Below, in pieces: positions 34,613 to 43,455 of a stretch of DNA of 64,000 bases. The position numbers and the translations under genes were made by a program. The DNA comes from Betaproteobacteria bacterium. GTDB taxonomy: Bacteria > Pseudomonadota > Gammaproteobacteria > Burkholderiales > Casimicrobiaceae. Below the pieces are notes generated by a model that worked only from the letters and a program-made list of their open reading frames with translations, was not told the origin of the DNA and ran no database searches. Position 1 is the stretch's first letter. Each line of letters starts with the position of its first letter. Location of the stretch: the NCBI GenBank assembly GCA_016861105.1, contig BOKS01000001.1, positions 124,001 to 188,000 of the forward strand, in the 5' to 3' direction.

Positions 34613-35366
34613 TGCCCACGCCGAGGCCGATCATCAGCATCTGCTTCGCAGTCTCGATCGGCTCGGGGCGGCGGTGCAGGCTCGGGATCAGGTCGGCGAC
34701 GGCGACGTAGAGCAGGCTCGCGGCCGAGATCGCGAGCACGACGGGCAGCGCCTGCTGCACCGGCGCCAAAGCGTAGTGTCCGGCGAGGGCGCCGACCAGC
34801 GTCGCCGCGCCGGCGGCGACGTTGTAGGCGAAGGCGCGCACGCGCGTGAAGCCGGAGTGCAGGAGCACGGCGAAGTCGCCGACCTGCTGGGGCACCGCGT
34901 GCGCGACGATCGCCACCGTGGCCGCGATGCCGAGCCGGACGTCGGCCAGGAAGGACGCCGCGATGACGACGCCGTCGCAGAAGTTGTGGACGGCCGTGCC
35001 GATCAGGATCATCGACCCGGAGCGGCCGCCGTCGTGGCCGTGCATCGCGTGGTCGTGCTCGCTCTCGTCCGCGTCCGCGAGGTGCTCGTGGTGGCCGTGG
35101 CTGTGCCGCCACAGCACGAGCTTCTCGAGCAGGAAGAAGGCGAGCAGGCCCGCGAGCACGGTCGACATGACGCGCCCGACGTCGCCGTCCTCGAGCGCGT
35201 GCGGCAGCAGCTCGAGGAACACGGCGCCGAGGAGCGCGCCCACGGCGAACGAGACGAGGCGCGAGATCCATGACCGCGACAGCGCGAGCGTCGCCGCCGC
35301 CGCGACGACGGCGAGCACGCCGCCGGTGAAGGCGGCGAGCAGCGTGGCGGGCAGCGGCGACATCAT
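34581..35366 (-). CDS. ZIP-family divalent metal transporter
   Basis: 261 residues from an ATG at 35366. About eight helices, with a His-rich loop after helix 3 (HSHGHHEHLADADESEHDHAMHGHDGG broken by acidic residues). The ZIP signature sits in helices 4 and 5: GTAVHNFCDGVVIAA and VAHAVPQQVGDFAVLL, which supply the metal-site His, Asn, Asp and Gln. ZIP proteins move zinc or similar ions into the cytoplasm. An alternative ATG at 35410 would overlap the end of pgeF by 9 nt. It is the third gene after rluD and pgeF. Confidence 0.87.
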   Translation of the reverse strand: MMSPLPATLLAAFTGGVLAVVAAAATLALSRSWISRLVSFAVGALLGAVFLELLPHALEDGDVGRVMSTVLAGLLAFFLLEKLVLWRHSHGHHEHLADADESEHDHAMHGHDGGRSGSMILIGTAVHNFCDGVVIAASFLADVRLGIAATVAIVAHAVPQQVGDFAVLLHSGFTRVRAFAYNVAAGAATLVGALAGHYALAPVQQALPVVLAISAASLLYVAVADLIPSLHRRPEPIETAKQMLMIGLGVGIIAVVHVALH

Positions 35367-35401
35367 GGCGGGAGTCGGCGAAGCAGGGGCGGTCCTGAAA
35401 C

Positions 35402-36193
35402 TCAGTTGCATTGTAGCCCGGGCGCACGCCACACGAACGTCCCCATGCGCTCGCGCGAGCGGTCGCGGCGCCACGAATGGAAGCGCGCGGCGTCCGTGAC
35501 GGTGCACGCCCCGCACGCGGCGACGCGGCCGACGCCGGCGCGGGCCAGCCGCCGCCGGGCGAGGGCGGGCAGGTCGGCCAGCCACTTGCCCGCGGGCCGC
35601 GGCGCGAAGTGCGCTGCGGCGCCGGCATCGGCGTGCGCGAAGGCTTCGCGCACGTCCTCGCCGACCTCGAAGGCGCGCGGCCCGATCGCAGGACCCAGCC
35701 ACGCGACGACGCGCGAGGGGGGCACGGCCATCGCCGCGAGCGTCGCCTCGATCACGCCGGCGGCCAGGCCGCGCCATCCGGCGTGCGCCGCCGCGACCAC
35801 GCTGCCGTCGTCGGCGGCGAGGAGGACCGGCAGGCAGTCGGCCGTGCGCACCGCGAGGGGCACGTCCGGCAGGCGCGTGACCGCGGCGTCGGCCACCGGC
35901 GGCGCCGCGCGGAACGCCGCGAGCGTCGCCGCGTCGACGACGGCCACGCGCCGCCCGTGCACCTGCTCGAGGAACACGGGCGCGCCGGGCAGGAAGCCGG
36001 CGACGGCGGCGCGGCTCGCGAGGACGCGCGAGCGCGAGCGCCCGTCCAGCGCCCCGGGATGCGCGGGACCGACGTCGACGGAGCCGTCGCGCGCGCCGCG
36101 CGTGGTCGCGAACGCGTGCACCTGCGGCGGCGCGTCCCACGCGGGCACGATCCAGTCGAGCCCGGCGGCGGCGAGGCGTGCGGCGAGCGTCAT
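35402..36193 (-). CDS. pgeF: Peptidoglycan editing factor / polyphenol-oxidase-like protein (YfiH family)
   Basis: 263 residues from an ATG at 36193, overlapping the rluD stop (ATGA). Multicopper-like DUF152 (YfiH) fold with VFLEQVHGRRV, RTADCLPVL, AAHAGWRGLAAGV and the C-terminal HSWRRD, which contribute His/Cys zinc-site residues. Members hydrolyse mis-incorporated L-Ser-containing muropeptides in E. coli (PgeF) and have oxidase or purine-nucleoside activity in other reports. Coupling to rluD is common in proteobacteria. Confidence 0.9.
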   Translation of the reverse strand: MTLAARLAAAGLDWIVPAWDAPPQVHAFATTRGARDGSVDVGPAHPGALDGRSRSRVLASRAAVAGFLPGAPVFLEQVHGRRVAVVDAATLAAFRAAPPVADAAVTRLPDVPLAVRTADCLPVLLAADDGSVVAAAHAGWRGLAAGVIEATLAAMAVPPSRVVAWLGPAIGPRAFEVGEDVREAFAHADAGAAAHFAPRPAGKWLADLPALARRRLARAGVGRVAACGACTVTDAARFHSWRRDRSRERMGTFVWRAPGLQCN

Positions 36194-37167
36194 CGCGCGT
36201 GCGACGCCGCGTGCGCGCGCAGCGCGCCGAGCAGCGCCGCGAAGTCCGCCGGCGGCGGCGTGCGCCACGCGAGCGGGCGGCCGTCGCGCGGGTGGAGCAG
36301 CGCGAGGCGTTCCGCGTGCAGGGCCTGGCGCGGGAACGCGCGCAGCGCGTCGCGCGACGCACGCCGCCTGCAGTAGATCGGATCGCCGACCAGCGGATGC
36401 CCGATCGCCGCGAGGTGCACGCGGATCTGGTGCGTCCGGCCGGTCTCGAGCCGGCAGCGCACGAGCGTCGCGTCGCCGAAGCGCTCGACGACGTCGACGT
36501 GCGTGCGCGCGGGCTTGCCGCGCTCGACCACGGCCATCGACGTGCGCTGCACCGGATGGCGTCCGATCGGCGCGTCGACGACGACGTCGCGCGCGACGTC
36601 GCCGTGCGCGATCGCGAGGTAGTGCCGCGCGACGCTGCGCGCGGCGAGCTGGCGCACGAGGCCGGTCTGCGCCTGCGGCGTCTTGGCGACCACCATCAGC
36701 CCGCTCGTGTCCTTGTCGAGGCGGTGCACGATGCCCGCGCGCGGCAGCGCGGCGAGCGCGGGCACGTGGTGCAGGAGCGCGTTGAGCAGCGTGCCCGTCG
36801 GGTTGCCGGCGCCCGGATGCACGACGAGCCCCGCCGGCTTGTCGACCACGAGCAGGTCGTCGTCCTCGGCCACGACCGCGAGCGCGATCGCCTCGGGCGC
36901 GTCGCGCGTCGGCGACGCTTCGCCGCCGGGGACGACGACGAGCGTCTCGCCGCCGGCGAGGCGATGGCGCGGCGCGACGCTGCTGCCGTCCAGCGTGACG
37001 CGCCCGGCGTCGATCCAGCCCTTGAGGCGGCTGCGCGAGTGCTCGGGCCACAGCTGCGCGAGCGCCTGGTCGAGGCGGCGCCCGGCGAAGTCCGCGGGCA
37101 CGACGAACGTGCGCGGCGGCGCGTTCGCCGGGCCGCCGCGGTCGCCTGCTCTATAATGGTCCGTCAC
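36190..37167 (-). CDS. rluD: 23S rRNA pseudouridine synthase RluD
   Basis: 325 residues from a GTG at 37167, nearly the E. coli RluD length (326). An N-terminal S4 domain (about 35-95: RRLDQALAQLWPEHSRSRLKGWI) is followed by the pseudouridine synthase domain with the catalytic Asp in HRLDKDTSG and RTHQIRVH. It converts uridines in helix 69 of 23S rRNA (1911, 1915 and 1917 in E. coli). The promoter of the divergent bamD overlaps its start region. Confidence 0.92.
   Translation of the reverse strand: MTDHYRAGDRGGPANAPPRTFVVPADFAGRRLDQALAQLWPEHSRSRLKGWIDAGRVTLDGSSVAPRHRLAGGETLVVVPGGEASPTRDAPEAIALAVVAEDDDLLVVDKPAGLVVHPGAGNPTGTLLNALLHHVPALAALPRAGIVHRLDKDTSGLMVVAKTPQAQTGLVRQLAARSVARHYLAIAHGDVARDVVVDAPIGRHPVQRTSMAVVERGKPARTHVDVVERFGDATLVRCRLETGRTHQIRVHLAAIGHPLVGDPIYCRRRASRDALRAFPRQALHAERLALLHPRDGRPLAWRTPPPADFAALLGALRAHAASHAR
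37152..37157 (+). promoter_or_regulatory. Candidate -10 box for bamD
   Basis: A perfect TATAAT 33 bp upstream of the bamD ATG, lying inside the first codons of divergent rluD. No good -35 hexamer is present at 16-18 bp. Confidence 0.5.
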
Positions 37168-37190
37168 CCGCCGGACCCCTCGGATTCGCC

Positions 37191-38009
37191 ATGAAGTCGC
37201 TGTCGATGGGCGCGCCCGCGCGCGCCGCGCTGACCCGGCTGGCCGCGCTGCTCGTCGCGGCAATGCTCGCCGGCTGCAACCTGCTCCCGGAGGTCAAGGA
37301 CGAGACGGCGGGCTGGTCGCCGGAGCGCCTGTACGCGGCGGCCAACGACGAGCTCAAGTCGGCGAATTATACGCGCGCGATCCGGCTCTACGAGACGCTG
37401 GAGGCGCGCTACCCGTACGGCCGCTTCGCACAGCAGGCCATGCTCGAGAGCGCCTACGCGAACTATCGCGCCGGCGAGACGGCGGCGGCCGTGTCGGCGG
37501 CGGACCGCTTCATCCGCACCTATCCCAACCATCCCGCGGTCGACTACGCCTACTACCTCAAGGGGCTGGTGCACTTCCGCGAGGACCAGGGGCTGCTCGG
37601 ATACTTCTACGAGCTCGATCTCTCCGAGCGCGATCCGAAGCTGATGAAGGAGTCGTTCAACGCCTTCCGCGAGCTCGCGCAGAAGTTCCCGGACAGCCGC
37701 TACACCGAGGACGCGCACGCGCGCATGCGCTATCTGGGCAACGCGCTCGCGATGCACGAGGTGCACGTCGCGCGCTACTACCTCAACCGCGGCGCGTACC
37801 TCGCGGCGGCCAACCGCGCGCAGTCCGCGCTGGTCAACTATCCGCGCACGCCCGCGAACGAGGACGCGCTCGACGTCCTGGTGCGCGCCTACGACAGGCT
37901 GGGGCTGGAGCAGCTCGCCGAGGACAGCCGCCGGATCCTGAAGAGCACGTTCCCGGAGAGCCGCTACCTCGCCGAGGCGTCGCAGAAACCGTGGTGGCGG
38001 TTCTGGTAG
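37191..38009 (+). CDS. bamD: Outer-membrane assembly lipoprotein BamD
   Basis: 272 residues from an ATG at 37191. A lipoprotein signal ends in LAGC (Cys at about 28). Five TPR-like repeats follow (for example NYTRAIRLYETLEARYPYGRFAQQA, split between helices, and AVDYAYYLKGLVHF). BamD is the essential lipoprotein of the BAM complex that folds beta-barrel proteins into the outer membrane. The divergent arrangement with rluD is conserved in many gammaproteobacteria and betaproteobacteria. The length is typical. Confidence 0.95.
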   Translation: MKSLSMGAPARAALTRLAALLVAAMLAGCNLLPEVKDETAGWSPERLYAAANDELKSANYTRAIRLYETLEARYPYGRFAQQAMLESAYANYRAGETAAAVSAADRFIRTYPNHPAVDYAYYLKGLVHFREDQGLLGYFYELDLSERDPKLMKESFNAFRELAQKFPDSRYTEDAHARMRYLGNALAMHEVHVARYYLNRGAYLAAANRAQSALVNYPRTPANEDALDVLVRAYDRLGLEQLAEDSRRILKSTFPESRYLAEASQKPWWRFW

Positions 38010-38055
38010 GCCGCGGCCCGTCGCTGCACGCCGCCTGACGCGTGCGCGCCGGCCT

Positions 38056-40071
38056 TCATCCAGGGTGCGCGAAGAAGGCCGCGGCGTCGTCGACCTCGCG
38101 CGTGCGCCGCATCGGCGGCAGGCTGCGCCACAGCGTCCTGCCGTAGGGCTTCTCCGCGAGCCGCGGGTCGCAGATCATCAGGACCCCGCGGTCCGTCTCG
38201 GTGCGGATCAGGCGGCCCGCGCCCTGCTTCAGGGCGATCGCCGCCTGCGGCAGCTGGTAGTCGCGGAACGGATTGCCGCCGTCGGCCTTGAGCTTCGCCA
38301 GGCGCGCGGCCAGCAGCGGATCGTCGGGCGGGGCGAAGGGCAGCTTGTCGATGACGACGAGCGACAGTGCGGGCCCGGGCACGTCGACGCCTTCCCAGAA
38401 GCTCGCGCTGCCGAGCAGCACGGCGTTGCCGAGCGTGCGGAAGCGCTCGAGGAGCTCGGTCTTGGACGCGTCGCCCTGGACGAGCAGCGGGAAGTCGAGC
38501 CCGCGCGCGCGCAGCGCGTCCTGCAGGCGCTCGCGGGCGCGGGCCAGCGCGCGCAGCGTCGTGAACAGCAGGAACGCCTTGCCGCCGGCCGCCGCGAGCA
38601 CCGGCAGCGCCGCGTCCACCACCGCGTCGGTGTGCGCCGGCTGGTTCGGCTCGGGCAGCCCCCGCGGCACGCACAGCAACGCCTGCCGCGGATAGTCGAA
38701 GGGGCTGTCCCAGCAGCCGGTCGCCGCGTCGTCGAGGCCCAGCGACGACGTGTAGTGCGAGAAGTCGCGGGCCACGGCGAGCGTCGCGGAGGTGAAGATC
38801 CACGCCCGCGCGCTCGCGTCGAGCTGCCGGCGGAACAGCGGGGCGACCGACAGCGGCGACGCCTGCAGCTGCCAGCCGTGCGGCGTCAGGTCGACCCAGC
38901 GGATCCACGCGTCCCCGTCGGGCGGTGCGGCGTCCGCGCCGCTGTCGCGCCAGCGCGCGAGACGCCGCGCGAGGTCCTCCGCACGCGCGGCGAGCTGGCC
39001 GACCTCGTCGCTGCGCGGGGCGTGGACGCCGAGCTCGGTCGCGAGTCGGTCGAGCGTGGCGGCGAGCGCATCGAGCGCGGCGCCGAAGTCCGCGCGGCCG
39101 AGCATCTGGTCGCGCGGAAACTTGCCGGGCAGCTCGCCGGCGGCGAGGCGCAGTCTGCGGATCGCCGGCTGCAGGCCGGCGGCGGCGTCGGGAAGGTCGG
39201 GGACGTCGCGCAACGCGCTGCGGGCGGCGACCTCGGCGTCGCGGGCGAGGTCGGCGAGCTGGCCGGCCGCCACCTGCTCGCCGAAGAACAGCGTCGCGGT
39301 GTCCGGCAGCTGGTGCGCCTCGTCGAGGATCACCGTGTTGCACGACGGCAGGAGCTCGGCGAGCCCCTCGTCGCGCAGCATCACGTCGGCGAAGAACAGG
39401 TGGTGGTTCACGATCACCACGTCCGCGTCCATCGCCTCCTTGCGCGCCTTCATCACGAAGCAGTCGCGGAAGTGCGCGCACTGGCTGCCGAGGCAGTTGT
39501 CGCGCGTCGACGTCACCAGTGGCCAGATGGAGGCGTTTTCCGGCACGTCCGCGAGCTGCGCCCGGTCGCCGCGGTCCGTGGCGTGCGCGAACGCGACGAT
39601 CCGGCGCAGATGGCGGGCGTCGTCGCGCGACGGCAGCCGGTCGTCGCGCGACGCGCGCTCGAGGTGGTGCAGGCACACGTAGTTCGCGCGGCCCTTCAGC
39701 AGCGCGATCGTCGCAGGCACGGCGAGCGCGTCGCGCAGCAGCGGCACGTCGCGCTCGTAGAGCTGGTCCTGCAGGGTCTTGGTGCCCGTCGAGACGATCA
39801 CCTTGCCGCCGTGGAGCAGCGCGGGGACGAGGTAGGCGAACGTCTTGCCGGTGCCGGTGCCCGCCTCGGCGACGAGGCGCCCGCGGCGGTGGATCGCGCC
39901 GGCGACGGCCTGCGCCATCGCGAGCTGCTGCTCCCGGTAGCGGAAACCCGGCAGGGCGCGCGCGAGCGCGCCGCCCTCGCCGAAGACGGCGGCCAGGACG
40001 GGATCGGCGGCGGGAGCGGGGTCGGCGTCGACGGCCGCGGTCGCGGCCCGCGCGGAGGCTGCGGCGCTCAG
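38056..40071 (-). CDS. ATP-dependent DNA helicase, DinG/YoaA family (probable CTG start)
   Basis: 671 residues if translation begins at CTG 40071, which overlaps the stop of the upstream gene (CTGA). XPD-like superfamily 2 helicase: Walker A AGTGTGKT, DEAH box (LDEAHQLPD), late motif VI QGAGRLIRTE, and four Cys of an iron-sulfur cluster (YVC, then C-x5-C-x5-C-type spacing in NCLGSQCAHFRDCF). Homologues start just before GGALARALPGFRYREQQ, but no ATG, GTG or TTG occurs in frame between the upstream gene's stop and that point. The first ATG (39918) would remove the conserved GFRYREQ segment. YoaA helps replication-fork repair in E. coli. It is convergent with bamD. Confidence 0.88.
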   Translation of the reverse strand: MSAAASARAATAAVDADPAPAADPVLAAVFGEGGALARALPGFRYREQQLAMAQAVAGAIHRRGRLVAEAGTGTGKTFAYLVPALLHGGKVIVSTGTKTLQDQLYERDVPLLRDALAVPATIALLKGRANYVCLHHLERASRDDRLPSRDDARHLRRIVAFAHATDRGDRAQLADVPENASIWPLVTSTRDNCLGSQCAHFRDCFVMKARKEAMDADVVIVNHHLFFADVMLRDEGLAELLPSCNTVILDEAHQLPDTATLFFGEQVAAGQLADLARDAEVAARSALRDVPDLPDAAAGLQPAIRRLRLAAGELPGKFPRDQMLGRADFGAALDALAATLDRLATELGVHAPRSDEVGQLAARAEDLARRLARWRDSGADAAPPDGDAWIRWVDLTPHGWQLQASPLSVAPLFRRQLDASARAWIFTSATLAVARDFSHYTSSLGLDDAATGCWDSPFDYPRQALLCVPRGLPEPNQPAHTDAVVDAALPVLAAAGGKAFLLFTTLRALARARERLQDALRARGLDFPLLVQGDASKTELLERFRTLGNAVLLGSASFWEGVDVPGPALSLVVIDKLPFAPPDDPLLAARLAKLKADGGNPFRDYQLPQAAIALKQGAGRLIRTETDRGVLMICDPRLAEKPYGRTLWRSLPPMRRTREVDDAAAFFAHPG

Positions 40072-40652
40072 CGGGCGGCCTTGCCCCGCACGCCGGTGGC
40101 CGGCGGCGTGGTGTGCTCGCGCACGATCACGAGGATCTGGCGGATACCGGCCGCCCGCGCTTCGAGGTCGCCGAGCACGCCGGCAGTGCGCTGCCTGTAG
40201 TCGTCGTCGGACTCGCCGGCCTGCCACTTGAGCGCGGCCAGCGACGCCGTCCAGTACTCGTAGAGCGACTTGACGCCGTCGGCCGCCTGCCGCGAGACGC
40301 GGGCCTCGCGCAGCGCGGCGCCGTAGGGACGCGCGATGTTCGCCGTCTGCTTCTGCACGCAGGACTCGCTCTTCGCGCTGTTCGTGCCGGCCTCGGAGTT
40401 CTCGTAGCCGTGCTCGATGATCTCGATGCTCTTCACGTGCCGGCACATCGTGTAGAGGTGCCGCGCGGCGTCGAGGAAGCAGTCAAGCGCCGAGCCCGAC
40501 GCGTCGACGTTGGGGCAGACGTAGTTGTGCGCGGGCCCCGGATTGCCACCGACCGGGCGGGCCTTGGGCAGGTACGACTGCGCGCCGGCGGCCGGCGCGA
40601 GCGCGAGCGCGGCGGCGAGGAGGGGCGCGGCAAGCGGCAGGCGGCGGGGCAC
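40068..40652 (-). CDS. Exported protein of unknown function
   Basis: 194 residues from a GTG at 40652. A signal peptide (MPRRLPLAAPLLAAALALAPAAGAQ) is followed by a predominantly helical protein with four cysteines: YVC, DCF, MC and SC. I do not recognise the family. Segments LYTMCRHVKSIEIIEHGYENS and SLYEYWTASLAALKWQAGESDDDYRQR give an amphipathic-helix pattern. It is transcriptionally and translationally coupled to the downstream helicase gene, although a periplasmic protein and a helicase have no obvious joint role. Confidence 0.6.
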   Translation of the reverse strand: MPRRLPLAAPLLAAALALAPAAGAQSYLPKARPVGGNPGPAHNYVCPNVDASGSALDCFLDAARHLYTMCRHVKSIEIIEHGYENSEAGTNSAKSESCVQKQTANIARPYGAALREARVSRQAADGVKSLYEYWTASLAALKWQAGESDDDYRQRTAGVLGDLEARAAGIRQILVIVREHTTPPATGVRGKAAR

Positions 40653-40780
40653 GCGGATCCCGGGGACGAGGAACGGGCCGAATGGTACGCCGGCGGCCCG
40701 GGGGGGCTCAAGGAGGGCGGACGGCCTAGCCCTTCCGGCGGAGCCTGGCGCCCGACGCGCGGCCGCGCGCCGCGGCGCGG

Positions 40781-41521
40781 TCAGATCGTCACGCCGCCGG
40801 AGACCTCGATGACCGCGCCGTTGATGTACGAGGCCTCGTCGGAGGCGAGCCACGCGTAGGTGTTCGCGATCTCCTCGGGCCGCGCGAGCCGGCCCAGCGG
40901 GACGCGGTCTTCCATCATGCGGACCACCTTGTCGGGCATCGTCTTCAGGATCGGCGTCTCGACGAAGCCGGGGCAGATCGCGTTCGCGCGGATGCCCTTG
41001 CGGCCGAGTTCGCGCGCCCAGGTCTTCACCATGCCGATCACGCCGAACTTGGTCGCCGCGTAGTTCGTCTGGCCGAAGTTCCCGTACAGGCCGACGATCG
41101 ACGACGCGTTGAGGATGCAGCCCGAGTGCTGCTCGAGCATGATGTCGACGACCGCCCGGGTGCAGTTGTAGACGCCCTTGAGGTTGACGTCGACGACGCG
41201 CTCGAACTGCTCGTCGGTCATCTTGCGGAATTGCGCGTCCTGCACGATGCCGGCGTTGTTCACCAGCGTGTCGATCCTGCCCCATGCCTGCATCACTCCG
41301 TCCACCATGCGGGCGATGCTCTCCTTGTCGGTGACGTCGATGCGCCAGGCCATCGCGCTCCCGCCGCCGTCCCGGATCTCGGTCGCCACGTGCTCGGCCG
41401 CCTCCAGGTTGATGTCGCACACGGCGACCTTCGCGCCTTCGCGGGCGAACTTGAAGGCAGTGGCCTCGCCGATCCCCGAGCCCGCGCCGGTGATGATGGC
41501 CACCTTGTCGATCAATCGCAC
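40781..41521 (-). CDS. Short-chain dehydrogenase/reductase (FabG-like)
   Basis: 246 residues from a GTG at 41521 preceded by AAGGG; an ATG further upstream at 41659 would add a basic, unconserved stretch. It has all classical SDR motifs: TGAGSGIG, NNAG, and catalytic Ser and Tyr-xxx-Lys in SSIVGLYGNFGQTNYAATKFG, with PGFVETP. It probably reduces a 3-oxoacyl thioester with NAD(P)H. The neighbouring sequence gives no pathway, and similarity to PhaB is only at the family level. Confidence 0.85.
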   Translation of the reverse strand: MRLIDKVAIITGAGSGIGEATAFKFAREGAKVAVCDINLEAAEHVATEIRDGGGSAMAWRIDVTDKESIARMVDGVMQAWGRIDTLVNNAGIVQDAQFRKMTDEQFERVVDVNLKGVYNCTRAVVDIMLEQHSGCILNASSIVGLYGNFGQTNYAATKFGVIGMVKTWARELGRKGIRANAICPGFVETPILKTMPDKVVRMMEDRVPLGRLARPEEIANTYAWLASDEASYINGAVIEVSGGVTI

Positions 41522-41640
41522 TGTCGTTGCCCTTTCCGGAATGTCGCCGGCCCCGCGCAACGCCGTGGCGAAGCGCCGTTTGCGGCGCTGCGCAACGCGC
41601 TTCCGGGCCGCGCGGCCCGGAGAAGCCAAACTTTCGTAAT

Positions 41641-43455
41641 CTAGCGGGGAATTGTGCAACGCACAAGGTCCACCTGCGGCGTGTCGGCCGCGTCGTGGTG
41701 CCGGTCGTCGGACGCCGGCGCCGGCCCGGCCGGCTGCCAGTGCAGCAGCACGAGGCGGAGGGCGTCCGTCCCGCGAAAAGTGTCGACCTCCGGCCGGAAA
41801 ACGGCACGGATGCGGGCGGGCAGCGGGACGGTCGAGCGGAAGAGCATGGCCTCGAAGCGCTCGCCGGCCCGCGCGACCGTCGCGCGCGTGTGCGCGCCGG
41901 CGACGATGCGCGTCGCCAGGACCTCGAACTCGTCGTCGAAGGCCGGCGGCGGGAAGCCGTGGCCCCAGACCGGTTCACGCAGTCGGCGGGCGAGGGCGAG
42001 GTCGAGCTCGCCCGGCGCCAGCGCGCCGTCACTCTCGACGATCCGCGCGAGGTCCGCCGGGCCGAGCCACTCGCGGGCGACCCGCTCGAAGGCGGCGGCG
42101 AAGCGCCCGAAGCCCGCCTCCGGCAGCGTGAGACCCGCGGCCGCGGCGTGGCCGCCGAAGCGCTCGATCAGGCCCGGCTCGCGCTTCGCCACCAGGTCGA
42201 GCGCATCGCGCAGGTGGAACCCGGGAATCGAGCGCCCGGACCCGCGCAGCGTGCCGTCGGGTCCGGGGGCGAACACCACCGCGGGGCGGTGCTCGCGGTC
42301 CTTGAGCCGCGACGCGACGACGCCGACCACGCCCTGGTGCCACGTGGGCCGGTAGAGGCACACCGTGTACGCGTCGCTGCCGCCGGCGAGCGCCGCCGCT
42401 TCGTCGAGCTCCGCGTGCGCTTCCTCGACGATCGCCGCCTCGACGCCGCGCCGCTCGCGGTTCAGGCGGTCGAGCTCGCTCGCGAGCGCGAGCGCCTCCG
42501 CGGGATCGTCGGCGAGCAGGCAGCGGATGCCGATCGTCATGTCGGCGAGGCGTCCCGCAGCGTTGAGCCGCGGGCCGGCGACGAACCCGAGGTCCGCGGC
42601 CACGGCGTGCGCGGGATCGCGGCCGGCGACGCGGAACAGCGCGTCGACGCCGGGGTGCGCGCGCGCGGCGCGGAGGCGCCTCAGTCCCTGCGCCACCAGC
42701 ACGCGGTTCGTGTGGTCGAGGCGCACGACGTCGGCGACGGTCCCCAGCGCGACCAGGTCGAGCAGCGAGGCGAGGTTCGGCCCGTCGCCGGCGAAGCGCC
42801 CGCGCTCGCGCAGCCGCGCGCGCGTCGCGGCCAGCACGTAGAACATCACGCCCACGCCGGCGAGGTGCTTCGAGGGAAACGCGCAGCCGGGCTGGTTGGG
42901 ATCGACGACGATCGCGTGCTCGGGCAGGCGGTCGGCGGGCAGGTGGTGGTCGGTCACGAGCACGTCGATGCCCGCGGCCCGCGCGGCGGCGACGCCGTCG
43001 AGGCTCGCGATGCCGTTGTCGACGGTCACGATCAGCCCCGGCGCGCGCGCGCTCGCCTGCGCGACGATCCGCGGCGTGAGTCCGTAGCCGTCGGCGAAGC
43101 GGTTCGGCACCAGGAAGTCGGCGACCGCGCCCATCGCGCGCAGGCCGCGCAGCGCGACGGCGCAGGCGGTCGCGCCGTCGGCGTCGTAGTCGGCGACGAC
43201 GAGGATGCGCTCGCGGCGCTCGATCGCGCGCACCAGCCGGTCCGCCGCGTCCCCGATGCCGCGCAGCAGCGCAAACGGCGGCAGGCGCGCGAGGCCCTCG
43301 TCGGCGTCGGCGGCCGATGCGATCCCGCGAGCCGCGAGCAGGCGGGCGAGCACCGGGTCGACGCCCGACGCCGCGAGCGTGCGCGCCGCGCCGGGAACGG
43401 GCCGGCGCGCGATCGCGACGGCGCGCGCCGGGCCGGCCTCGTGCGGCGTCGTCAC
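41641..43455 (-). CDS. recJ: Single-stranded-DNA-specific exonuclease RecJ
   Basis: 604 residues from a GTG at 43455, overlapping the stop of the RpfE-like gene (GTGA). DHH-family catalytic residues: Asp89, Asp91 and Asp93 in VADYDADG, Asp146 in TVDNG, and Asp169-His170-His171 in TDHH. The DHHA1 domain (GRSIPGFHLRDAL, RFGGHAAAAGLTL) and the C-terminal OB fold follow. RecJ degrades single-stranded DNA 5' to 3' in recombination and mismatch repair. Confidence 0.95.
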   Translation of the reverse strand: MTTPHEAGPARAVAIARRPVPGAARTLAASGVDPVLARLLAARGIASAADADEGLARLPPFALLRGIGDAADRLVRAIERRERILVVADYDADGATACAVALRGLRAMGAVADFLVPNRFADGYGLTPRIVAQASARAPGLIVTVDNGIASLDGVAAARAAGIDVLVTDHHLPADRLPEHAIVVDPNQPGCAFPSKHLAGVGVMFYVLAATRARLRERGRFAGDGPNLASLLDLVALGTVADVVRLDHTNRVLVAQGLRRLRAARAHPGVDALFRVAGRDPAHAVAADLGFVAGPRLNAAGRLADMTIGIRCLLADDPAEALALASELDRLNRERRGVEAAIVEEAHAELDEAAALAGGSDAYTVCLYRPTWHQGVVGVVASRLKDREHRPAVVFAPGPDGTLRGSGRSIPGFHLRDALDLVAKREPGLIERFGGHAAAAGLTLPEAGFGRFAAAFERVAREWLGPADLARIVESDGALAPGELDLALARRLREPVWGHGFPPPAFDDEFEVLATRIVAGAHTRATVARAGERFEAMLFRSTVPLPARIRAVFRPEVDTFRGTDALRLVLLHWQPAGPAPASDDRHHDAADTPQVDLVRCTIPR

